A stretch of 13,349 nucleotides of DNA, from the NCBI GenBank assembly GCA_017883605.1, contig JADGNH010000044.1:1-13349 (forward strand), read 5' to 3'. Source of the stretch: Methanobacteriaceae archaeon (GTDB lineage: Archaea; Methanobacteriota; Methanobacteria; Methanobacteriales; Methanobacteriaceae). Shown here in pieces: positions 1 through 6,169 of this stretch. The position numbers were made by a program, and so were the translations under genes. The notes beneath the pieces were generated by a model, which saw nothing but the letters and a program-made list of their open reading frames with translations, was not told the DNA's origin and did no database searches. How positions within the stretch are numbered: position 1 is the first letter of the stretch; each line of letters opens with the position of its first letter.

Positions 1-1
1 T

Positions 2-121
2 GAAGAAGAACTAGCTGAAGAAGAACTAGCTGAAGAAGAACTAGCTGAAGAAGAACTAGCTGAAGAAGAATTAGCTGAAGAAAAATTAGCTGAAGAAGAA
101 CTAGTTGAAGAAGAGGAATTA
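2..121 (+). repeat. 15-bp tandem repeat encoding EEELA pentads
   Basis: Units of gaagaagaactagct repeat with a 15-bp period from position 2. Four are identical (2-61), then come single-base variants (EEELA with tta, EEKLA, EEELV) and a last diverged EEEEL unit at 107-121. The array runs off the left edge, so its total length is unknown. The other two forward frames hit stops in every unit, which supports translation in the frame of the downstream gene. Such an array can change copy number by slippage. Confidence 0.9.
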
Positions 122-625
122 ATCCCAACCATCCCCATTATAAGACCACCAATAGCCTTCCCAGAAATAGTGAAGGTGGAAAAAGTACCTGAAAATGCAG
201 CTGAGAGGTCTGAACTTATTTTAAAGATTTATGAATCTGTATTCATGGCTATGTCCATTGGCGCCAGTAAAATCATGGGTGTGACCCCGACCAGAGGTCT
301 TAACCGGAAATTTTTGCCTGTGGAGCAGTGCAAGAAACTCCTGGACGGAGTGGATGTTAAAAACAACTCCACCATTGATTTTGATAAAATAAGGGAAAAT
401 GCTGAAAAGATACCCCTCACAGAACGAGAAACTAGCCTTATAGAAAATTTCAGCAAAATCATAGAAGTTATAATCGAAAATTATGGAAAAATAATGGGTT
501 ACAGCGCATTTAAAGGTATGGTAAGACCCGAATTTAAGATTATAAATGATTCTTACGGATTAGCAATTAGTGAGCTGGGAATCCGGGATAAGATGCATCC
601 TGAACTTTTAGAGCTATTTGAATAA
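2..625 (+). CDS. EEELA-repeat protein with helical C-terminal domain (5' partial)
   Basis: The frame is open from the left edge of the window, so this is the 3' part of a longer gene. Residues 1-40 in the window are seven near-perfect EEELA pentads plus a degenerate one, strongly acidic and probably a long helix or coiled coil. A proline-rich linker (PTIPIIRPP) follows, then about 150 residues predicted to be mostly helical. Two halves of that domain share a KIMG-x4-(R/K)G(L/M)xR pattern (SKIMGVTPTRGLNR and GKIMGYSAFKGMVRP), which suggests an internal duplication. A GTG at 170 could start a 151-residue protein, but no ribosome binding site precedes it and the repeat is open only in this forward frame, so I read through it. 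No signal peptide or membrane segment is visible in this part. I do not recognise the family and assign no function. The gene ends 27 bp before a convergent gene. Confidence 0.75.
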   Translation, partial: EEELAEEELAEEELAEEELAEEELAEEKLAEEELVEEEELIPTIPIIRPPIAFPEIVKVEKVPENAAERSELILKIYESVFMAMSIGASKIMGVTPTRGLNRKFLPVEQCKKLLDGVDVKNNSTIDFDKIRENAEKIPLTERETSLIENFSKIIEVIIENYGKIMGYSAFKGMVRPEFKIINDSYGLAISELGIRDKMHPELLELFE

Positions 626-652
626 CTGAATTTTTTATATCTATTTGAATAA

Positions 653-943
653 TCAGAGTGGTTTTAAAATACTCCTTTTTAGTTCCATGGCAGCGACTAG
701 TAAAAAGGTTATTGCAACGGGTATGAGATACGTTTTGACTATTTCAAGCTCATCAACCCAATAAAACTCTTTGAAGGTCCTTATAAACGTCAGCACCAAT
801 AGAGTGGCCATGGCCAGAGTAAAAAACAGCCAAATACCGGAAGCATATTTAGTGGCACTGTAATTCGCGAAAGAATAGACTAAAGCCACTAAAAACATTA
901 AAGTAGCCAGTATTTTAAGAATTATAATAATAGTGATTATCAT
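653..943 (-). CDS. Small membrane protein A (paralogue of the adjacent gene)
   Basis: A 96-residue, very hydrophobic protein with three likely membrane helices (about residues 2-25, 34-54 and 70-87) and a basic C-terminus (KRSILKPL). A conserved-looking polar turn, FKEFYWVDE, sits between helices 2 and 3. The ATG overlaps the TGA of the upstream gene (ATGA, 940-943), so the two are co-transcribed and probably translationally coupled. An AGGGGAA ribosome binding site lies inside the end of the upstream gene. The sequence shares an EFY-x2-D-x3-I pattern and the C-terminal SIxK with the upstream gene, so I read them as tandem paralogues. I do not recognise the family. Two-component membrane complexes and a small multimeric transporter are possible, but nothing in the sequence decides this. 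Confidence 0.7.
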   Translation of the reverse strand: MIITIIIILKILATLMFLVALVYSFANYSATKYASGIWLFFTLAMATLLVLTFIRTFKEFYWVDELEIVKTYLIPVAITFLLVAAMELKRSILKPL

Positions 944-1233
944 TGTTCCCCTTTCATTTTTTTGATACTTTTATTAGAAGAATAAACAGCAAATGCAAAG
1001 GTAGCTGCAGTCAGTAATATGAAAATCCATTCCAATATTCTGAATGTATCGAAAAGATAGAATTCCCTCAAAAATGCGAATATGGTGGATAGAAACAGGA
1101 AAAACACCGCAACAGTTACCTTTATCCATCTGCTATCAACCCTACACACTGATATCATATAAATAAGGGTTGGTGTAACCAATATCAATGCAATGAACTC
1201 TGCAGTTTTGAATTCAGCACCATGAGTTATCAT
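940..1233 (-). CDS. Small membrane protein B (paralogue of the adjacent gene)
   Basis: A 97-residue protein with three likely membrane helices (about residues 12-29, 38-55 and 64-83), the polar turn LREFYLFD between helices 2 and 3, and a basic tail (KSIKKMKGEQ). I chose the ATG at 1233. GGAGTGG (1243-1249) stands 9 bases before it, and the resulting length matches the 96-residue downstream partner. A TTG at 1251 would add six residues but would use up that ribosome binding site and has none of its own. A TATA-like stretch near 1268-1280 on the minus strand would put the transcript start close to 1250, which also favours the shorter form. It is the first gene of a two-gene operon, with a 4-bp ATGA overlap. 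Function unknown. Confidence 0.65.
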   Translation of the reverse strand: MITHGAEFKTAEFIALILVTPTLIYMISVCRVDSRWIKVTVAVFFLFLSTIFAFLREFYLFDTFRILEWIFILLTAATFAFAVYSSNKSIKKMKGEQ

Positions 1234-1290
1234 ATTTTTTAACCACTCCAACTAGTTAATATGAAAATAAAAATATATCAAAGTTTTGAA

Positions 1291-1387
1291 TTAGACTATT
1301 CTTAATTATTTCATAATAATTAAACTATTCTTAAATTATCTTATAAGAATTAAACTATTCTTAAATTATCTTATAATAATTAAACTA
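1291..1387. repeat. 30-bp AT-rich tandem repeat, about 3.2 copies
   Basis: Units at 1291-1320 (diverged), 1321-1350 and 1351-1380 (nearly identical), with a partial fourth beginning at 1381. Each unit contains aaactattcttaaattatc or a close variant. The array fills the divergent spacer between the small-membrane-protein operon and rfcS. A second short direct repeat (ttttctcaaaa with caat) follows at about 1390-1419. No gene is visible in 1252-1485. Confidence 0.85.
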
Positions 1388-1474
1388 AATTTTCTCAAAA
1401 CAATTTTTCTCAAAAACAATAAGTAAAACTAAATTCAACATAGAATAAATAATCAGCAGCACAAATAAAAACTC

Positions 1475-1480
1475 GGTGAT
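1475..1480 (+). promoter_or_regulatory. Ribosome binding site of rfcS
   Basis: GGTGAT, complementary to the 3' end of archaeal 16S rRNA, lies five bases before the ATG at 1486. A weak TATA-like aataaataa lies near 1444-1452. Confidence 0.7.
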
Positions 1481-1485
1481 AAAAA

Positions 1486-2451
1486 ATGAACGAACCCTGG
1501 GTTGAAAAGTACAGACCACAGACCCTGGATGAAGTAGTGGGCCAGGATCATATTATTCAAAGACTTGAAAGATACGTTAAAGAGGGTAGTATGCCAAATC
1601 TCATGTTTACAGGCCCTGCAGGAGTAGGAAAAACTACCACTGCCCTTGCACTGGGAAAAGAAGTCTTAGGTGAATACTGGCGGCAAAACTTCCTGGAACT
1701 CAACGCATCAGACGCCAGAGGAATAGACACCGTAAGAAAGGATATCAAAAGTTTCTGCCGGCTCAAAGCCGTGGGCGCTCCTTTCCGGATAATATTCCTT
1801 GATGAGGTGGACAACATGACCAAAGACGCACAGCACGCCCTAAGAAGAGAGATGGAAATGTACACCAAAACTTCATCATTCATCCTGTCCTGCAATTATT
1901 CTTCTAAAATAATCGATCCCATCCAATCCAGATGTGCCATTTTCAGATTCGCTCCAGTTAAGGGACACCATATCATAAAGAGACTGGAGAAAATAGCTAA
2001 AGTTGAGAACGTTAAATACACCGCCGGAGCCCTGGAAAGCATTGTTTACTTTGCAGAAGGCGATATGAGAAGGGCTGTGAATATACTACAGGCATCTTCT
2101 TCCATGGGAGAGGAAATAACTGATGAGAGCGTCCATGAAGTCGTTTCTAAGGCCAAACCACAGGACGTGCGGAAGATGGTGAATATGGCTCTGGACGGAG
2201 ATTTTTTAGGTGCCAGGGATCTTCTGCGAGAGATTATGGTAGTGCAGGGAACCAGCGGAGAGGATATGGTAACCCAGATCTACCAAGAAGTCTCCAGAAT
2301 GTCTATAGAAGGTCTCCTAAAGGGGAGTGTGTACATAGACCTAATCCAAAGTATCGGAGAATATGATTACAGAATAAGAGAAGGTTCAAATCCCAGAATA
2401 CAACTTGAAGCCCTTCTTACCAAATTTTTACTGAAAACACAGGAAGAATAA
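1486..2451 (+). CDS. rfcS: Replication factor C small subunit
   Basis: The AAA+ small subunit of the archaeal clamp loader, which with RfcL opens and loads the PCNA ring onto primer-template DNA using ATP. At 321 residues it has the usual archaeal length. Visible motifs, in order: the RFC N-terminal signature WVEKYRP (5-11), Walker A GPAGVGKTT (43-51), the ELNASD motif (71-76), Walker B LDEVD (105-109), sensor 1 around SCN (135-137), the arginine finger SRC (148-150) that defines the small subunit, and sensor 2 GDMRRA (192-197). The C-terminal part (about 230-321) is the helical collar domain. The start is supported by GGTGAT five bases upstream. rfcL follows 71 bp downstream in the same direction. 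No intein is present. Confidence 0.97.
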   Translation: MNEPWVEKYRPQTLDEVVGQDHIIQRLERYVKEGSMPNLMFTGPAGVGKTTTALALGKEVLGEYWRQNFLELNASDARGIDTVRKDIKSFCRLKAVGAPFRIIFLDEVDNMTKDAQHALRREMEMYTKTSSFILSCNYSSKIIDPIQSRCAIFRFAPVKGHHIIKRLEKIAKVENVKYTAGALESIVYFAEGDMRRAVNILQASSSMGEEITDESVHEVVSKAKPQDVRKMVNMALDGDFLGARDLLREIMVVQGTSGEDMVTQIYQEVSRMSIEGLLKGSVYIDLIQSIGEYDYRIREGSNPRIQLEALLTKFLLKTQEE

Positions 2452-2486
2452 ATTCTATTGTAAAAAGGCAGATTTTTCATAAAAAA

Positions 2487-2522
2487 ATGGATAAAAAATC
2501 AATGAAAACAAAGGCAGATTAG
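2487..2522 (+). other. Possible 11-codon leader ORF abutting rfcL
   Basis: A short frame (MDKKSMKTKAD, stop TAG at 2520-2522) ends exactly where the ATG of rfcL begins and is in the same frame. It has no clear ribosome binding site. An 11-bp direct repeat, aaaggcagatt, flanks it (about 2464-2474 and 2510-2520). It may be chance, or it may couple translation to rfcL, which itself has only a weak AAGG upstream. Confidence 0.25.
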
Positions 2523-4034
2523 ATGTTGTGGACAGAAAAATACAATCCCCAGAATTTTGAGGAAGTGCTGGGAAACAAAAAGGGTAAGGAAGAGATCATA
2601 GAGTGGATTGAAGAATGGCTTACCGGAAACTCCCCAAAACCTTTACTATTAGTTGGCCCGGCAGGCACGGGTAAAACCACCCTGGCCCACTTAGCCGCCG
2701 GGGAATTTGCTGATTTTATAGAGCTCAACGCCAGTGACAAAAGGTCCTACGACATAATATTAAGAACGGTGGGTGAAGCCTCAGCCTCTAGATCCCTCTT
2801 CAATCAGGGCTTAAAACTCATAATACTGGATGAAGTGGACGGGATACACGGAACAGATGACCGGGGCGGGATAAGGGCCATAAGTAAAATAATAAAAGAG
2901 GGCCACCACCCCCTTATCATGATGGCCAACGATCCTTACAGTAAAAGGATACGGAGCCTCAAAACTAAGTGTAACGTCATAAGCATAAAAAAAGTCCACA
3001 CTAACTCCATAATAGCCCTCTTAAAGAGAATATGCATAAAAGAAGGAGTCGAATTTGAAGAACACGTTCTAAGAACCCTGGCCAAGAGATCCCGGGGTGA
3101 TCTGAGGTCAGCTATTAATGACCTGGAGATCATAGGCCGTGGAAATAAATCAATCACCTCGGAAGACCTGGAGATGATTTCGGAGAAAGATAACGTCAAC
3201 AGCATATTTGACTCTGTAAGAACCGTCCTTAAAAGCAAAAACCCCCAGAGAATCAGGGATGCCATGAGATTAAAAGAGGATCCTGCCTTTATTTTAGAGT
3301 TAATCACCGAAAATATACCCCGTGAATATGAGAAAAAGGATGAAATTGTAGATGCGTATGAAATGGTATCTCTGGCAGACACCTACCTGGGGAGGGCCTT
3401 CCAGACCCGTGCTTATACCTACTGGAAGTATTCCTATAATTTTATGAGTATTGGTGTGGCTCTGGCCAAGGATGAGACTTACAGAAAGTTCGCCCGCTAC
3501 GCCAACTCGTCGGTCTACACCTTACTCTCCAAAAGCCGTGCTAAAAGGGATTTAAGGGACAGAGTTGCTGGTAAAATTGCTGAAAAAACCCACACCTCAA
3601 AAAAGGTGGCCAAAGAACAGTTTCCCCTCCTGGAAATCATGTTCCAGAATGATGAACTGGCCTGGGAGCTGGCCAGCTATTTCAGGCTGGCCAATGATGA
3701 AGTGAAGCTTTTCAGATCAAGGAAGATAAAAGAACCTAAAAAGAGCGGGAAAAAGAAGACCGATGAGAAGAAAGAAGTAGTTAAATCATCAACTGCCAAA
3801 GCTGAAACTAAAAAAACTAATTCAAAACCTAAAAGCAGGAAAGTGAGTAAAGAGAAAGGTAAAGGAAAAGAGAATAAAGAAAATAAAAAGGAGAGTAAGA
3901 AAGAGAAAAAGGCTACCGGGAAAGAACAAAAAACTACGAATTCAGGACTTAATAAATCCAATTCTGAAGATTCTGATAACACTCCAAAAGGGGGTAGCAA
4001 AGAGAGACAGGCTTCCCTGTTTAACTTTAAATGA
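2523..4034 (+). CDS. rfcL: Replication factor C large subunit
   Basis: Large subunit of the archaeal clamp loader, 503 residues. Motifs: LWTEKYNP (2-9), Walker A GPAGTGKTT (45-53), ELNASD (67-72), Walker B LDEVDGI (102-108) and sensor 2 GDLRSA. The SRC arginine finger of the small subunit is absent (KTKC instead), as expected for the large subunit. After the collar domain comes a tail of about 95 residues rich in Lys, Glu and Ser (from about 397). The extreme C-terminus, QASLFNF (496-502), is a PIP box that docks on PCNA. The gene lies 71 bp after rfcS in the same orientation, and the pair is a classic archaeal arrangement. The start fits the conserved N-terminus, although the ribosome binding site is weak. 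Confidence 0.96.
   Translation: MLWTEKYNPQNFEEVLGNKKGKEEIIEWIEEWLTGNSPKPLLLVGPAGTGKTTLAHLAAGEFADFIELNASDKRSYDIILRTVGEASASRSLFNQGLKLIILDEVDGIHGTDDRGGIRAISKIIKEGHHPLIMMANDPYSKRIRSLKTKCNVISIKKVHTNSIIALLKRICIKEGVEFEEHVLRTLAKRSRGDLRSAINDLEIIGRGNKSITSEDLEMISEKDNVNSIFDSVRTVLKSKNPQRIRDAMRLKEDPAFILELITENIPREYEKKDEIVDAYEMVSLADTYLGRAFQTRAYTYWKYSYNFMSIGVALAKDETYRKFARYANSSVYTLLSKSRAKRDLRDRVAGKIAEKTHTSKKVAKEQFPLLEIMFQNDELAWELASYFRLANDEVKLFRSRKIKEPKKSGKKKTDEKKEVVKSSTAKAETKKTNSKPKSRKVSKEKGKGKENKENKKESKKEKKATGKEQKTTNSGLNKSNSEDSDNTPKGGSKERQASLFNFK
4008..4028 (+). other. PCNA-interacting (PIP) box of RfcL
   Basis: Encodes QASLFNF, matching the archaeal QxxLxxF consensus, one residue from the C-terminus. In this family the motif binds the interdomain pocket of the PCNA clamp. 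Confidence 0.85.
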
Positions 4035-4164
4035 AGTATTACCCATCATCCTCCACAGAACATATCTGGAAAAACCCCTTATTTCTAAAATTGGATTAAA
4101 AAATTTAGATTAAATATAAAAAAAAATAAAAAATTATATAGGGAATGGTAAAATAATAAAATGT

Positions 4165-4190
4165 AAAAAAAGAGTTCATAAACTCTTTTT
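4165..4190 (-). terminator. Hairpin with T-run after the small Cys-rich ORF
   Basis: AAAAAGAGTT pairs with AACTCTTTTT across a four-base loop (CATA on the plus strand, 4177-4180). Read on the minus strand, the hairpin starts six bases after the stop of the 30-codon ORF and ends in seven Ts, the form of an intrinsic terminator. On the plus strand it could also end rfcL transcripts, 131 bp after that gene. Confidence 0.55.
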
Positions 4191-4195
4191 AACCA

Positions 4196-4288
4196 TTATT
4201 CTGCATCTATCATTTCGCCGTATTCTATTTCAATTTCACAGCCCTTTGGACCGCAACAGAAGTGTTGTAAATCGAATTTTATCTGCAT
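4196..4288 (-). CDS. 30-residue Cys-rich small protein
   Basis: A small ORF in the long gap between rfcL and the regulator at 4607. It begins with ATG at 4288 and ends with TAA at 4196. Residues 9-17 read HFCCGPKGC, that is CC-x4-C, followed by an acidic, beta-prone segment (EIEIEYGEM). A complete set of signals surrounds it: GAGGTGA at 4293-4299, a near-perfect match to the archaeal anti-Shine-Dalgarno five bases before the ATG, a TATA-like box near 4334-4341, and a hairpin with a T-run six bases after the stop. Three Cys and a His could bind a metal ion, perhaps as a dimer, or undergo redox chemistry; this is inference. I recognise no family. Coding status rests on the signals rather than on known homology. 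Confidence 0.65.
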   Translation of the reverse strand: MQIKFDLQHFCCGPKGCEIEIEYGEMIDAE

Positions 4289-4333
4289 TTTTTCACCTCG
4301 TTTATATGTTTCAAATTTTATTATATCCCTTCT

Positions 4334-4345
4334 GATATAAATATG
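4334..4345 (-). promoter_or_regulatory. Putative promoter of the 30-residue ORF
   Basis: Minus-strand TTTATATC (plus 4334-4341), with purine-rich sequence upstream, would place the transcript start near 4312, about 24 bases before the ATG. Just upstream, TGTAC (4344-4348) and GTACA (4366-4370) form a weak, widely spaced inverted repeat that could be an operator. Confidence 0.4.
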
Positions 4346-4473
4346 TACTTAAATGTCATTAAAATGTACAATAAAAAAAAAGTTAAATAAAGTTTAAAAA
4401 AAATGTTTGGAGTCAAATTACATCTTTCTTACCACTTAAAACAATATGATTTTACCTAAACAGCAATTAATGG

Positions 4474-4556
4474 TCCATCAAATCTGTTTATAATCTTATT
4501 AGAAAAATGACTTTTCCATCAAATCTGTTTATAATCTTATTAGAAAAATGACTTTT
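4474..4556 (+). repeat. Perfect 41-bp tandem duplication with a TATA-like box in each copy
   Basis: Copy one is 4474-4514 and copy two 4515-4555, identical throughout. Each contains gtttataatcttattag, with TTTATAAT resembling an archaeal TATA box (4487-4494 and 4528-4535). The second copy would start transcription about 50 bases before the ATG at 4607, and the first about 41 bases further upstream. The duplication therefore may give the downstream regulator two promoters. Confidence 0.85.
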
Positions 4557-4606
4557 GAGGTTGTAATAGAAACCTTTATTTTGGGGATATAACCATAACA
4601 AAGTAC

Positions 4607-5359
4607 ATGGAAGATGAACTTGAAATCCGCAGTGAAGACTTTTTTGAAATAAAAAAAATGTTGGACACTATGCACAAAGATGTTAGAAGACTTATTGAAA
4701 AGTCTAACCAACAACAAGTAGAGTTAATGGTTGATAATTTAAAAAAAGATTTTTTAAATGCAGTCACAGATTACATCAAACAGGACATAGAGGACGGTCT
4801 TGAAGCAGGCATGGTGGAAGAATGTCATATGCAAGATACTTGTAAATCAAATTTCACCAATCTCTTAGAGGAAAATGCAGGTCTTATAAAACAGAGCGCT
4901 GTGCCTGAAAAGACCATAATAGAAAACAAAGTTCGTTTAGGTGAACTAAGGAAAACCGCACCATTTGAAAAGTGTGATGAATGTTTCAGTGAAGTTTCGA
5001 CCCTCTTTAACAAGCAAGTGACCATGATGCGCTCCCTCAGACTTTACAGCACCAGTAAAGAGAAAAAAAGGGACATATCACTGATCTGTGAGGAATTTAT
5101 GGTCAAAGATGTTCTGGATCCCCTATCCAACAGTCAGCGCCTCCAAATTCTAAAATCAATGACTGCAGAGACCAAAACATTTTCCGCCCTCTCAGAAATA
5201 ACCAACCTCCGGGGTGGTAATTTGCTCTTTCACCTGCAAAAACTTCTGGAAAGTGATATGATTATTCAGCGCCATGAAAGGGGAGATTACATGATAACTG
5301 AAAAGGGATATAAACTTCTGATAATGCTCGCTGAAATGAACGAGATTTTAAATGAGTAG
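4607..5359 (+). CDS. Winged-helix transcriptional regulator with Cys-containing N-terminal domain
   Basis: A 250-residue protein. Residues about 166-248 form an ArsR-like winged helix-turn-helix (DPLSNSQRLQILKSM, then a helix-turn-helix around FSALSEITNLRGGNLLFHLQKL and a wing ending YMITEKG), a DNA-binding fold common in methanogen regulators. The N-terminal 160 residues are acidic and helical, and carry four Cys in two pairs: C73-x5-C79 with H74 beside it, and C123-x2-C126. These could form a metal or redox sensor (inference). No membrane segment is present, so it should be cytoplasmic. No strong ribosome binding site precedes the ATG; GGGGAT at 4583-4588 is too distant, so the start is only moderately certain. 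The gene stands alone and is convergent with the next one. Confidence 0.75.
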   Translation: MEDELEIRSEDFFEIKKMLDTMHKDVRRLIEKSNQQQVELMVDNLKKDFLNAVTDYIKQDIEDGLEAGMVEECHMQDTCKSNFTNLLEENAGLIKQSAVPEKTIIENKVRLGELRKTAPFEKCDECFSEVSTLFNKQVTMMRSLRLYSTSKEKKRDISLICEEFMVKDVLDPLSNSQRLQILKSMTAETKTFSALSEITNLRGGNLLFHLQKLLESDMIIQRHERGDYMITEKGYKLLIMLAEMNEILNE

Positions 5360-5429
5360 GAAAATGCTCAAGAAATGAGTGGAATGCTCAAGAATCATTT
5401 ATATTTGTACATCATTTTTAATTTTATAT

Positions 5430-6122
5430 TTATACATTTTTTTTAATCTTTGATACGTATAAAGCTGATTTATATACATTTTCACGAACATCAGGGATAA
5501 ATCCCTCTAAAAACTCCAGTAAATCCTTTGAAAAATCCCCATCTGAAACATCCCTGTTTACTGGATAACTGCATTCCAAGCACTGTTTTTCAATCCATGA
5601 CTCAATCCATGATCTTGGAACGTTTAAAAGAGGATATATGAGTTTAGTATTGTTAAATTCTTCATTTGAACTTAAAAGTTCTATTTTATCACCATCTAAG
5701 AGTAGCTGGATAATATTTTCCACTTCACGATCCAGAGTGATGGGTACTGCAATCGAATCTACATTACTCCTAAAACTGGTTATTTCATAATCCCAGATAA
5801 TTTCAATCCCATATTTCCTTTTATAAGGCTCTAAAATCACATAAAGCACCAGATTAAAACAGCTACCATCTTTAAGAATAAAAATTTTATCTCCGGGAGT
5901 TATGGCATTACTTAAAACCCGGGAAGCCCGTGTACAGATCTTCTGGAAAACCTTGGATCTAACTACTCTCCAACCTGGGAATCTCCTCAAGAATATTTCC
6001 TCCCTTTTTCTGGAGAACCGGGAGAACTTTAAGTTGTTTATAAAAACATTCTCATCCAGGATGCTCACAAATCTGGTGTTAACACCTATTTTCTGTAAAA
6101 ATTCAGCTTCCTCTCCCATCAT
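5430..6122 (-). CDS. TtuA/TtcA-like protein with degenerate PP-loop
   Basis: A 230-residue protein whose order of elements follows the N-type ATP pyrophosphatases that thiolate tRNA (TtuA/Ncs6/TtcA). There is a PGDKI strand entry (76-80), the nucleotide loop position, the region PLLNVPRSWIESWIEKQ (164-180), which matches the family's 'P-L-x-x-V-P-E-K-E' segment, CLECSYPV (181-188) at the place of 'ECPYA', and a C-terminal helical region at 195-228 where the family has 'LLRSFEK'. The catalytic loop SGGKDS is replaced by DGSCFN (85-90), and the N-terminal CxxC zinc finger is missing. ATP activation is therefore unlikely as in the family, and it may be a pseudoenzyme or a partner subunit. The frame is intact, so it is not an obvious pseudogene. 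The start is ATG ATG at 6122, inside a 24-bp repeat. Family assignment is by eye only. Confidence 0.55.
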   Translation of the reverse strand: MMGEEAEFLQKIGVNTRFVSILDENVFINNLKFSRFSRKREEIFLRRFPGWRVVRSKVFQKICTRASRVLSNAITPGDKIFILKDGSCFNLVLYVILEPYKRKYGIEIIWDYEITSFRSNVDSIAVPITLDREVENIIQLLLDGDKIELLSSNEEFNNTKLIYPLLNVPRSWIESWIEKQCLECSYPVNRDVSDGDFSKDLLEFLEGFIPDVRENVYKSALYVSKIKKNV

Positions 6123-6169
6123 CCAAATCAGTTACTCTCCCATCATCCAAATCAATTACTCTCCCATTA
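6111..6169 (-). repeat. 24-bp tandem repeat across the start of the TtuA-like gene
   Basis: Units 6111-6134 and 6135-6158 differ at one base, and a partial third follows at 6159-6169. On the minus strand each unit holds ATGATGGGAGAG. The unit nearest the gene supplies the real start (MMGE-EAE). The next one upstream reads ATG ATG GGA GAG TAA, a four-codon frame in phase with the gene. The GGGAGAG of the upstream unit may serve as the ribosome binding site, though it is about 12-14 bases away. Confidence 0.85.

Larger units (their letters stand above)
4301..4606. other. Non-coding spacer with promoters and a 41-bp duplication
   Basis: AT-rich spacer between the divergent small ORF (minus) and the regulator gene (plus). 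Apart from the promoter-like boxes and the tandem duplication listed separately, I see no gene or RNA in it. Confidence 0.5.

Noticed and set aside
170..625. A separate 151-residue gene starting at GTG 170
   Set aside because: The same frame is open to the left edge through the EEELA repeat and no ribosome binding site precedes the GTG, so it is treated as part of a longer partial gene.
614..652. A 12-bp direct repeat (ctatttgaataa) at the end of the first gene and 27 bp later
   Set aside because: Too short to interpret. It may be a remnant duplication of the gene end but has no further support.
3677..4000. A minus-strand frame of 107 codons opposite the rfcL tail
   Set aside because: It is the mirror of the lysine-rich coding tail (runs of Phe, Leu, Ser), with no signals of its own.
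3711..4007. The Lys/Glu-rich tail of RfcL as a possible frameshift or foreign insert
   Set aside because: Charged, low-complexity tails before the PIP box are common in archaeal RfcL, and the frame continues cleanly to the PIP box.
5362..5395. A short direct repeat (aatgctcaagaa twice) after the regulator gene
   Set aside because: 12 bp in a convergent spacer, no associated signal.
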